Shown here one piece after another: positions 26,748 through 35,109 of a stretch of 62,577 bases of DNA. How positions within the stretch are numbered: the first letter of the stretch is position 1; every line of letters begins with the position of its first letter. The stretch is from an uncultured SAR86 cluster bacterium. GTDB taxonomy: Bacteria; Pseudomonadota; Gammaproteobacteria; Magnimaribacterales; AG-339-G14. A program made the translations under genes and the position numbers. The stretch covers positions 1 through 62,577 of the forward strand of contig CACJUN010000004.1 in NCBI GenBank assembly GCA_902596665.1, given 5' to 3'. Under the pieces are notes generated by a model. It ran no database searches. It worked only from the letters and a program-made list of their open reading frames with translations, and was not told where the DNA came from.

Positions 26748-27869
26748 ATGAAAATAATCCATATTCCTAAAAACGTGGGAGGGAATCCCTCTTTGATGAG
26801 TAAATTTATGAATCAGGCAGGTTTGAAAAGTGAAATTTGGGTAATTCAAAAAAATCAATATGAATACATTGCAGATAAATTTATTACTTCCCTAGAAGAT
26901 TATTTCTTAAAAAGAGAAGTGAAAAAGTTATTAGCCCTAAGTTATATTTTTAAAACTGATATTGTTTTTTATAATTTTGGAGCTTGTTTATTCCCACCTT
27001 ATTTCACTCTAGATTATGAGAGATACCCTTTATGGAAAAGACCTTTTGTATATTTGTACACTTTGTATATAAGGTTCATGTCAATAGTTGAGCTTGGATT
27101 GATTAGGTTGTTGAGAGTTAAAATTTTTATGCAATATCAAGGAGATGATGCAAGACAAGGTGACTTTATAAGGAGCAACTTTGAAATTAACATCGCTGAT
27201 GAGGTAGATAAATATTATTACTCAAAAAAAACTGATCAGATGAAAAAGAGACAAATCAACTTATTTGGAAAAATTGCCAGAAAAATCTATTCCTTAAATC
27301 CTGATCTTATGCACGTACTTCCTCAAAGTGCAGAATTTTTACCTTACATGATTGAAGACCTAGAAAAAATAGAACCTTCTTTTATTAATCTTAATTCAGA
27401 AAAGCTGATAATTGGACACGCCCCCAGTAATAGAGAAGTTAAAGGAACTAAATTTCTGCTAGATGCTATAGATGAACTAAAGAAAAAAAATGATAATTTT
27501 GATTTCATTATGATTGAAAATTTGAGTCACGGAGAGGCTTTAAAAAAATATCAGCAAATCGACATTCTTGTAGATCAACTTTTAGCGGGGTGGTATGGAG
27601 GAGTTGCCGTAGAGGCAATGAGTTTTGGGAAATTAGTGATAGCTTATCTAAGGGAATCAGACTTAAGATTTATTCCTCCTGAAATGAAATCAGAATTGCC
27701 AATACTTAATGCTGAACCAAGAAACATCTATTCAATATTACATGGAGTAATTAGCATGAACAGGGAAGATTTATATGATTTATCAATAAAATCAAGAAAC
27801 TTTGTTGAAAAATGGCATGATCCAAGAGTTATTACCGATCGATTAAAAAGTGATTTTCTGTCAATATAA
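26748..27869 (+). CDS. Glycosyltransferase, family shared with 21582 and 23950 (member 3)
   Basis: 373-residue GT-B-like protein, the most divergent of the three relatives. The shared C-terminal landmarks are GHAPSNREVKGT (about 224-235), IDILVDQLLAGWYGG (about 274-288) and the acidic AVEAMSFGKLVI motif. The N-terminus starts directly with HIPKNVGGNPSLMSKFM, resembling the donor-independent start of GT4-like enzymes, and there is no N-terminal membrane helix. A hydrophobic stretch lies near residues 97-125. It probably adds one sugar of the repeat unit. Confidence 0.7.
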   Translation: MKIIHIPKNVGGNPSLMSKFMNQAGLKSEIWVIQKNQYEYIADKFITSLEDYFLKREVKKLLALSYIFKTDIVFYNFGACLFPPYFTLDYERYPLWKRPFVYLYTLYIRFMSIVELGLIRLLRVKIFMQYQGDDARQGDFIRSNFEINIADEVDKYYYSKKTDQMKKRQINLFGKIARKIYSLNPDLMHVLPQSAEFLPYMIEDLEKIEPSFINLNSEKLIIGHAPSNREVKGTKFLLDAIDELKKKNDNFDFIMIENLSHGEALKKYQQIDILVDQLLAGWYGGVAVEAMSFGKLVIAYLRESDLRFIPPEMKSELPILNAEPRNIYSILHGVISMNREDLYDLSIKSRNFVEKWHDPRVITDRLKSDFLSI

Positions 27870-27917
27870 ATATTAATAAGGCGATAACTTACATGTCTCT
27901 CTAAGTTCTTTTAGTAA

Positions 27918-28994
27918 ATGTTAAAAATTACCACCATTATTGGAGCCAGACCACAATTTATAAAAGCTTCTGCTTTATCCAGAGAAATAAAAAAATTTAA
28001 CCTAAATAGGAAGAGGATAAATGAAGCTATCATCCACACTGGACAACATTATGATAAAAATATGTCAGATATTTTTTTTCAAGAATTAAATATTCCTAAG
28101 CCAAAATATTATTTAGGTGTAGGCGGAGGCTCTCATGGGGAAAATACAGGAAGAATGATAGAACTAATTGAAAAGAAAATTATCAAAGAATCTCCTGATT
28201 TATGCATTGTCTACGGAGATACGGACTCTACTCTTGCTGCTTCAATTGCGGCTACTAAAATAAATATTCCAATTGCGCACATTGAAGCTGGTCTTAGGTC
28301 TGGAAATAAATCAATGCCAGAAGAAATCAATAGAATTATTGCTGATCAATGCGCAGACTATCTTTTTTGTCCAACAAAAAATTCTGTCAAAAACTTAAAA
28401 AATGAAGGATATAAAAATAACAAAATTTTTCACGTCGGAGATATAATGTTTGATAACTTCTTATTTTTTAAAAATCGAAAAAAAATCCCTTCTTTTCTAA
28501 AAGAAGACTTGAAAGACTTTATTTTTTGCACCATTCATAGATCTGAGAATACAGATAACAAAAATAATTTTAATAAAATTTACAAGCTTTTAAATAAGTT
28601 AAGTAAGCACAAAAAAATTATATTTTCTGTTCATCCAAGAACTTTTAATATGTTCTCATCAAGCCTCAAAAATTCATTATCAAAAAATATTTTATTATCA
28701 AAGCCATTAAGTATGTTTGAGACTTTTTGGGCCTTAGAAAATTGTAGCTTTGTAGTCACTGATAGTGGAGGGCTTCAAAAAGAAGCTTATTTTGCCAAAA
28801 AAAAATGCATTACACTTAGAGAACAAACGGAATGGATTGAGTTATCGGACCTAAAAGTAAATTTACTTTTATCTCCATCATCTACTCACAAAGAGGAAAA
28901 AATAAATAATTTTTTAGCTTCAGTGCCAAATTTTAAAAAAAGGCCTTATGGGGAAGGAATAACTTCAAAAAAAATACTTTCAACTATTTACTAA
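27918..28994 (+). CDS. wbpI: UDP-sugar 2-epimerase, WbpI type
   Basis: Non-hydrolysing UDP-GlcNAc 2-epimerase family. The start IIGARPQFIKASALSRE is the variant seen in WbpI/WlbD rather than the GTRPEAIK form of WecB (present separately at 38955). HTGQHYDKNMSD, VYGDTDSTLAAS, HIEAGLRSGN and TDSGGLQKEA are conserved active-site segments. 358 residues. With wbpA, B, D and E at 9816-13803 it would complete the route to UDP-ManNAc(3NAc)A, the 2-epimer of UDP-GlcNAc(3NAc)A. The family member is clear; the substrate is inferred from motif type and context. Confidence 0.82.
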   Translation: MLKITTIIGARPQFIKASALSREIKKFNLNRKRINEAIIHTGQHYDKNMSDIFFQELNIPKPKYYLGVGGGSHGENTGRMIELIEKKIIKESPDLCIVYGDTDSTLAASIAATKINIPIAHIEAGLRSGNKSMPEEINRIIADQCADYLFCPTKNSVKNLKNEGYKNNKIFHVGDIMFDNFLFFKNRKKIPSFLKEDLKDFIFCTIHRSENTDNKNNFNKIYKLLNKLSKHKKIIFSVHPRTFNMFSSSLKNSLSKNILLSKPLSMFETFWALENCSFVVTDSGGLQKEAYFAKKKCITLREQTEWIELSDLKVNLLLSPSSTHKEEKINNFLASVPNFKKRPYGEGITSKKILSTIY

Positions 28995-29048
28995 GCCAAA
29001 TTATTTTTCATGCTGAAAAAATTTTTTAAGTGGGGATACATAAACTAA

Positions 29049-30920
29049 ATGTGTGGAATTGTAGGATCTTTCACTAATGGAAATCATGAAAGTCAAGAAA
29101 AGAGAATTCTAGAGGCGGTTAATGCTCTTAAACATAGAGGTCCGGATGACAAAGGGATGGAAAAACATTTCTTTAATGATTCATCTCTTATATTAGGCCA
29201 TACCAGATTAGCAATAATCGATTTGTCATCCTCTGGCCATCAACCTATGAATAGCTCAAGTGGAAGATATTCCCTTATATTTAATGGAGAGATTTACAAC
29301 TATATTGAAATAAGAGAAGAACTAATTTCTCTAGGATACACTTTTCAGACTAATACAGATACAGAAGTTCTTCTCTCAGCCTGGGAAGAGTGGAATGATG
29401 ACTGTTTGAAAAGACTAAAAGGAATGTTTTCTTTTGTTATTTTTGACAAGAAGAAGAAAATATTATTTGGTGCAAGAGATGCTTTTGGCATAAAGCCTTT
29501 TTTTTACCTTCAAGGCGATGATGAATTTATTTTTAGTTCGGAGATATCAGCATTATTAAAAGCATCTAAAAAAACTATAAAACCAAATTGGCAAGTTGCC
29601 TATGATTATTTAGTCAAAGGACATTATGACAACAGTGAAAATACTTTTTTTGATAACGTAAAAAACCTCCTACCAGGCCATTCTTTTTTAATTGATCTGA
29701 ACACAAAAAATAAACTTGTAATAAAAAAGTGGTGGTTTCCTAGTATAGAAGAAAGAAGAGACTTAACTTTCAAAAAAGCTACAGAAGAGTTAAGAGAACT
29801 ATTTTTGGAAAATATCAGATTGCACTTGAGAAGTGATGTTCCTGTGGGGGCAGCACTTTCAGGAGGAATAGATTCATCTGCTGTAGTTTGCGCGATCAGA
29901 CACCTTGAACCTTCTATAGATATCAACACATTTAGTTATGTAGCAAGAGGATCAAATATTAATGAAGAAAATTGGATCAATGTTATTAATTCAGAAGTTG
30001 GAGCAATCGAAAATAAAATAATCATATCTCCAGATGATCTTTCAAGAGATATAGATGATTTAATAAAATGTCAGGGAGAACCATTTGCCAGCACAAGCAT
30101 CTATGCACAATATCGAGTTTTTAAAGAGGCTAGCAATAAAGGGATAACAGTTACCCTAGATGGACAAGGAGCTGATGAATTGTTAGCTGGTTATAGCGGA
30201 TATCCTGATTCCAGATTACTAAGCATTCTTTATCAATATGGATTAAAAGATGCCTTTATGTTTATCAAAAGATATTGTGATTTCAATAATAAGTCTTTTA
30301 AAGACATTCTTTTTCCATTTATATCCAAAAAGATGAACATAAATCTCAAAAACCAGCTTAAAAAATTAAGTAATACTGAGCCTCCCTCCTGGATAGATAA
30401 GTCATGGTGCAATGAAAAAAATATCATCACAACATCAGCTTTTGACTGGAATGTTCTGATAAGACAAGATCCTACAAGAGTTCTTAGCAATACCCTAAGA
30501 CATGCTATTACTGGAACAAATGGATTAGTTCATTTGCTGAGACATGAAGACAGAAATGCAATGAATTGGTCTATAGAAAGCAGAGTCCCATTTCTGACTA
30601 CAGATCTCGCAGAATTTGCTCTAAGTCTGCCAGAGAATTATTTGATATCTTCTGAAGGAAGAACAAAAAATATTTTCAGAGAAGCCATGAAAGGTATAGT
30701 TCCCGATTTAGTTTTAAATAGAAAAGATAAGATAGGTTTTGAAACTCCTGAGGATAATTGGATTAAAGATTACATTGCAAAGGAGTCAAGTGAGAGTTTT
30801 TCAGATGCAATTTCAATTTTTAATGAAAAAAGAATGCTTAAATTATTTGAAAATGCGAAACCGCTTCAAGAAAAATGGAGGATTATAAATTTTAAGAAGT
30901 GGTATGAAAGCTATTTCTAA
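29049..30920 (+). CDS. asnB: AsnB-type amidotransferase 2
   Basis: 623-residue glutamine-dependent amidotransferase. The glutaminase half starts MCGIVGSF and has HRGPDDKG, HTRLAIIDLS and FNGEIYNY. The synthetase half carries the pyrophosphate loop LSGGIDSSA (about 274-282) and LDGQGADELLAGY. It differs from AsnB 1 and AsnB 3 across most of its length, so the three are anciently diverged. It follows the WbpI-type epimerase, which makes amidation of ManNAc(3NAc)A a natural guess. Confidence 0.85.
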   Translation: MCGIVGSFTNGNHESQEKRILEAVNALKHRGPDDKGMEKHFFNDSSLILGHTRLAIIDLSSSGHQPMNSSSGRYSLIFNGEIYNYIEIREELISLGYTFQTNTDTEVLLSAWEEWNDDCLKRLKGMFSFVIFDKKKKILFGARDAFGIKPFFYLQGDDEFIFSSEISALLKASKKTIKPNWQVAYDYLVKGHYDNSENTFFDNVKNLLPGHSFLIDLNTKNKLVIKKWWFPSIEERRDLTFKKATEELRELFLENIRLHLRSDVPVGAALSGGIDSSAVVCAIRHLEPSIDINTFSYVARGSNINEENWINVINSEVGAIENKIIISPDDLSRDIDDLIKCQGEPFASTSIYAQYRVFKEASNKGITVTLDGQGADELLAGYSGYPDSRLLSILYQYGLKDAFMFIKRYCDFNNKSFKDILFPFISKKMNINLKNQLKKLSNTEPPSWIDKSWCNEKNIITTSAFDWNVLIRQDPTRVLSNTLRHAITGTNGLVHLLRHEDRNAMNWSIESRVPFLTTDLAEFALSLPENYLISSEGRTKNIFREAMKGIVPDLVLNRKDKIGFETPEDNWIKDYIAKESSESFSDAISIFNEKRMLKLFENAKPLQEKWRIINFKKWYESYF

Positions 30921-30921
30921 T

Positions 30922-31791
30922 TTAATCAGAACTATTTAATAAATATTTTCTAGTTAAAACCCAAAATATAGACAAAAATAAACCTATGATAATTCCGGAA
31001 TACAAATAAAGCCTTTTTGCGGGAAGGCTTGGTGAGACAGGTACATACGGAGAGTCAATATATTCCAACACATAATCGGTCTTAATATTTGAAAGGACTA
31101 AAGTTCTCAATTTGGCAGACAGAACACTTGATAAAGTTTCTTGTATATCAATGATCTGAATTTTTGGTAGCTCTCTAGAAATATAATCAATAGCATCTTT
31201 GGATTCTTTATCATCTCTCATTTTGAAATAAGCATTTGTTTCTTGGACAATTAATTCAAGTATTATCTTTGTCATAACTGGATTTCCATGAAAAGACTGA
31301 ATTGTGAATGGACCCTTAGAAGTGTCTATCTCAAATGATGAATCAAAAACAGCATGTTGCGATAGAAAATTGAGCTTAGAAAGATCTTCTTTATACTTTT
31401 CTCTTATGGATTGGGAATAAAGTAAATCGTTTAGCTGTTCTTCATTAAAATTTTCAATATTTTCATAATTCAATAAGAGAGCGATTAAATTAGTTTTTTC
31501 AGAGACTAACTTAAAAAAATCTCTAGATTTCATATGATCTTCTAGGTACCCTGTGCTATTACCACCTTGCTGAAAAAAATTAAATATACCCAAATTAGAA
31601 GCTTCAAGTTGACTAGTCAAATCATTATTATTTACTTTTAATTTAGTTTCTGAAATGTATACGTTTGGAAGAAAAAGAGAATATAAATAAAATAATGTCC
31701 CTAAAGAAAATGAAATTAGAAGAATTTTTAATTTCTCATTCCATAATACCTCTAGTATTTCAAAAAAATTTATTTCATTATTGTTTTCCAT
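30922..31791 (-). CDS. wzz: Chain-length determinant protein, Wzz family
   Basis: Polysaccharide co-polymerase that sets glycan chain length. It has the classical layout: a short cytoplasmic N-terminus (INFFEILEVLWNEK), a first membrane helix (about 19-39), a periplasmic domain of about 215 residues, and a second helix (about 261-280). The second helix is preceded by the Pro-rich SPYVPVSPSLPAK motif typical of Wzz. 289 residues. It is alone on the minus strand and its stop lies 1 nt from the asnB 2 stop, so the two converge. It diverges from wzy. Confidence 0.85.
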   Translation of the reverse strand: MENNNEINFFEILEVLWNEKLKILLISFSLGTLFYLYSLFLPNVYISETKLKVNNNDLTSQLEASNLGIFNFFQQGGNSTGYLEDHMKSRDFFKLVSEKTNLIALLLNYENIENFNEEQLNDLLYSQSIREKYKEDLSKLNFLSQHAVFDSSFEIDTSKGPFTIQSFHGNPVMTKIILELIVQETNAYFKMRDDKESKDAIDYISRELPKIQIIDIQETLSSVLSAKLRTLVLSNIKTDYVLEYIDSPYVPVSPSLPAKRLYLYSGIIIGLFLSIFWVLTRKYLLNSSD

Positions 31792-31926
31792 ATCTAATTT
31801 TACATTACTCTATTAAGATTTTGACTGCTCAGTCTAATATAATGCTCAATTAAATATATGATTTTTAAGGAAATAATGATAATTGGATCTAACAAGAGAA
31901 ATTTTTTAAATTTAAAAAAGGATTGA
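31792..31926. promoter_or_regulatory. Divergent wzz/wzy control region with a small palindrome and a possible leader ORF
   Basis: Between oppositely oriented wzz and wzy. It contains the palindrome GACTG-CT-CAGTC at 31823-31834, then TATAAT at 31838-31843. From 31858 a 22-codon open frame ends with TGA immediately before the wzy ATG (TGAATG). The palindrome abutting a -10 hexamer would suit an operator. The leader ORF could couple translation into wzy. All of these are short and could be chance. Confidence 0.35.
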
Positions 31927-33114
31927 ATGAAATTATTTCTTGCTAATTTATTTTTCTTTTTTTCATTAATGCCTTTTATTTCTCCCTATCCACTAGCTAC
32001 GGACGTACAGCCAGTTAGTATTTTATTTGGTTCCTTACTGCTTTTTTGGAGATTTCTAGAAAAAAGTATTTCTTTGGATTACCTCAGCTTTTGTTTCATC
32101 ATGATTGCATTCTTCTCACTATTTTACAGTGGGTTTGATCCTCAAAATAACTTTGAACCCCGGTATAGATTTAGTCTACTCTTTGCATTCATTACTTTTT
32201 TAACTACTTTTTATTATTTTAAGTTCTTTTCACCATTTGCCCTAAAAGCAGCTATTTATTTGAACTTTTTTGGAATAATCTGGCATTTCTTCTCACCGGA
32301 AACTTTTCAACCTTTCGCTGAAAATATTGTTAGAACAATAAAAGACTCAGCTGGAGGAAGAGGTGCTTCTGGATTCGCAGCAGAGCCAAGCTTCAATTCA
32401 ATTACTGCACTGGCGCAATTGGTAATTTCATACTATTTTTGGAAGAATAATAAAATTTCATCTTCATCTTTATTCATTTTAATTTCACTGTGTTTGTTAA
32501 TCATACTTTTAACAGGATCAGGAACCGGTTATCTTTTAACTTTTCTTCTATTTGGTATTTATTTTTTATATCAAATATCTTTCAAGAGACTTTTGTCTAT
32601 AGTAATTTTACTACCAATTATTTCTATAATTTTTTTAAATTCTAGCTACTCAGATTCAAGAGGAGGGCAAGTAATTAAAGTATTATTCACGAATCCATCA
32701 ATTATTCTTTTGGATGGATCTGTTTCTGAGAGAATGCTTGCTATTGAAATTGGTTACAGATCATTACAGTTGAATCCATTTGGGAATGGAGGAGGATCAT
32801 ATGAAAAAGCTGCCAATCAAGTAAATGATAAGTTTAATTTAGTGAATAAATACGAAAACCAAGGAATAACGGGAGGCAGAGCAAATAGATACCTAAAAGA
32901 TACTGTTTCAAGTTTTTCTAGATATTCAATTGAATTAGGTTTAGTTTTCTTTTGTTTTATTGCCTACTTAATTTACTATTGCACAAGACTAAAGCTTTAT
33001 AGTTTTATATCAGTTCCTTTAGCTCTCATACTCATTTTAGTATCTTTCTCAATTATCTTTCCCCCTATTTATCTTCTTTTAGTTTCGAGCTTTTATCAAA
33101 AAAAAGAATTATGA
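31927..33114 (+). CDS. wzy: O-antigen polymerase-like membrane protein (Wzy candidate)
   Basis: 395-residue protein with about ten hydrophobic segments. A longer hydrophilic periplasmic loop near residues 260-340 contains LNPFGNGGGSYEKA and an earlier GRGASGFAAEPSFNS. The AEPS segment and the N-terminal SPYPLATD match the style of O-antigen polymerases/ligases. Wzy proteins share little sequence, so the call rests on topology and context: it diverges from wzz within a locus that also has wzx. A ligase is the alternative. Confidence 0.75.
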   Translation: MKLFLANLFFFFSLMPFISPYPLATDVQPVSILFGSLLLFWRFLEKSISLDYLSFCFIMIAFFSLFYSGFDPQNNFEPRYRFSLLFAFITFLTTFYYFKFFSPFALKAAIYLNFFGIIWHFFSPETFQPFAENIVRTIKDSAGGRGASGFAAEPSFNSITALAQLVISYYFWKNNKISSSSLFILISLCLLIILLTGSGTGYLLTFLLFGIYFLYQISFKRLLSIVILLPIISIIFLNSSYSDSRGGQVIKVLFTNPSIILLDGSVSERMLAIEIGYRSLQLNPFGNGGGSYEKAANQVNDKFNLVNKYENQGITGGRANRYLKDTVSSFSRYSIELGLVFFCFIAYLIYYCTRLKLYSFISVPLALILILVSFSIIFPPIYLLLVSSFYQKKEL

Positions 33115-33212
33115 AAAATCTACTAAAAGTGCAATTTTTTTCATACTCCACATTCTTAAGAGGAGTGTCAAAAAGACCATTAAATTTGCTAAATATTCTA
33201 AGTCTTAACTAA
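33111..33212 (+). CDS. Possible 33-residue small protein between wzy and asnB 3
   Basis: An ATG overlaps the wzy stop (ATGA, a classic translational-coupling overlap) and opens a 33-codon frame ending 7 nt before the asnB 3 ATG. The predicted peptide is basic and moderately hydrophobic (starts MKNLLKVQFF). It could be a real micro-protein or simply a device that carries ribosomes across a 105-nt gap to an asnB start without an SD. No homology is recognised. Confidence 0.3.
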   Translation: MKNLLKVQFFSYSTFLRGVSKRPLNLLNILSLN

Positions 33213-33219
33213 TAATTTA

Positions 33220-35109
33220 ATGTGTGGAATTTTTGGAGTTATAAATTATTCAGATGAGTATAGATTTAAAAATGCTCTATCGCTCTTAAATCACAGAGGC
33301 CCTGATGATTTCGGATTTTATGTTGATGATAAAAATAAAGTTGCACTAGGCCATACAAGGCTATCGATTATTGATACCTCTTCAAATGGAAAGCAACCAA
33401 TGGTTTCTGAATCTAAAAGATTCATCATTAGCTACAATGGCGAAATTTATAACTATCAGTCACTTAGGACAGAACTTACTGAATTAGGATACATTTTCAA
33501 AAGTACAACCGATACCGAAGTTATTTTGAATCTTTATGTCCACATGGGATCTGAAATGATTGATAGATTGGACGGCATATTTTCTATTGCGATATATGAT
33601 AAAGAATCAAAAAAGGTTTTTTTAGCAAGGGATAAATTTGGGATCAAACCTTTATATTTCCATCATTCAGAAAAATCTTTTGTATTTTCAAGTGAGACAA
33701 AACCAATATCTTTTTATTTAAAGGATAAATTGAATTTAAATAAATCATCATTCCTTATGAGCTTGAAGTATTTATGGAACCCATTAAGCTCTTCTTTTAT
33801 CGAAGGAATTGAAAAGATTGAGCCTGGATCATTCTTGGAGATAGAATCTTCGAAAATTAAAAAACATAAATTTTCTTCTCCCCCTCTAGTAAACCAAAAA
33901 AATAGTTCAAAAAAAATACAGAGCAGAGATGTTGCAGAAAAAGCCGTTTTCAATGCTCTCAAAAAAACTGTTGAAGACCAAATGATTTCAGATGTTCCTT
34001 TAGGTTCTTTTCTGTCAGGAGGACTAGATTCTTCTTCTATTGCTTATTTTGCCAGCAAGATTAATGAAAATTTAGAATGTTTTACAATTAAAACATCAGA
34101 TGCAAAAGCTGATGGTTTTGAAGATGATCTTCCTTACGCGAAAAAGGTTGCTAAATTCCTCGGGGTAAATCTAAATATCTGTGAACTTTCTTCTGATAGT
34201 CTTATAGATGATATTGAAGAAACCATATCTATAATGAATGAACCTATTTCTGATCCAGCGATCTTTAATACTTATTTAATCTCCAAGGAAGCAAAAAAAA
34301 ACAATATAAAAGTTTTACTTTCAGGAACTGGAGGCGATGATATTTTTACTGGTTACAGAAGACACAAAGCATTGCTTCTAAATAACAAAATAAGGAAGTG
34401 GATAAATTTGGGGGATATCAATTTTTTAAATCGTCTGCTAAATGAAAATATTCCTTCTCAGAGAAGAATTAAAAAATTTCTTTCAAGTTTTAAAGAAGGC
34501 TCAAATAAAATTACAGGTTATTTTTGTTGGGCTAACGAAGAAATTTTAAATTTAATTTTAAAACCTAAATATCAGGAAATAATAAAAGAGGATCCTTTGA
34601 TGGAATATTTAGAGTTAACTTGTAAAGATTCTAATTTAAGTGATTTAGACCAGATGTTAAGCTTGGAGCAAAGATTCTTCCTATCAGACCATAATCTTCA
34701 CTATACAGATAAAATGTCTATGGCAGCAGGTATTGAAGTAAGAGTTCCTTTCTTGGGAGAGGAAATCACAAAGCTAGCATCAAAAATAGATGAGAAACTT
34801 TTAATTAATTTATTTTCTTCAAAAAGAATATTGAAAGATTCTATGACCGATTGTTTGCCTCGGGAAATAATTCACAGGCCAAAGACTGGCTTTGGAGCTC
34901 CAATTAGAAAATGGGTTAAATCTGACTTAAAAGATTATATTAAGGATAAAATCACAATAGAAAATATAAAAAAAACAGATATTCTTGATTATAAAGGCGT
35001 AATGAAGCTTATTAAACTTAACCAAGACGGGAAGGTGGATGCAAGTTACACAATCATGCAAATACTTTCTCTGATTATTTGGAATGACATTAGAGACGAT
35101 AATCTATGA
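33220..35109 (+). CDS. asnB: AsnB-type amidotransferase 3
   Basis: 629-residue glutamine-dependent amidotransferase. The N-terminus is MCGIFGVI with Cys2, then NHRGPDDFG, HTRLSIID and YNGEIYNY. The pyrophosphate loop is LSGGLDSSS (about 266-274), with LSGTGGDDIFTGYR following. It overlaps the two-domain oxidoreductase by 4 nt, and the three genes 33220-38854 form one tightly coupled unit. The acceptor is likely a uronic acid of the glycan rather than aspartate, by analogy with polysaccharide-locus AsnB proteins. Confidence 0.85.
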   Translation: MCGIFGVINYSDEYRFKNALSLLNHRGPDDFGFYVDDKNKVALGHTRLSIIDTSSNGKQPMVSESKRFIISYNGEIYNYQSLRTELTELGYIFKSTTDTEVILNLYVHMGSEMIDRLDGIFSIAIYDKESKKVFLARDKFGIKPLYFHHSEKSFVFSSETKPISFYLKDKLNLNKSSFLMSLKYLWNPLSSSFIEGIEKIEPGSFLEIESSKIKKHKFSSPPLVNQKNSSKKIQSRDVAEKAVFNALKKTVEDQMISDVPLGSFLSGGLDSSSIAYFASKINENLECFTIKTSDAKADGFEDDLPYAKKVAKFLGVNLNICELSSDSLIDDIEETISIMNEPISDPAIFNTYLISKEAKKNNIKVLLSGTGGDDIFTGYRRHKALLLNNKIRKWINLGDINFLNRLLNENIPSQRRIKKFLSSFKEGSNKITGYFCWANEEILNLILKPKYQEIIKEDPLMEYLELTCKDSNLSDLDQMLSLEQRFFLSDHNLHYTDKMSMAAGIEVRVPFLGEEITKLASKIDEKLLINLFSSKRILKDSMTDCLPREIIHRPKTGFGAPIRKWVKSDLKDYIKDKITIENIKKTDILDYKGVMKLIKLNQDGKVDASYTIMQILSLIIWNDIRDDNL

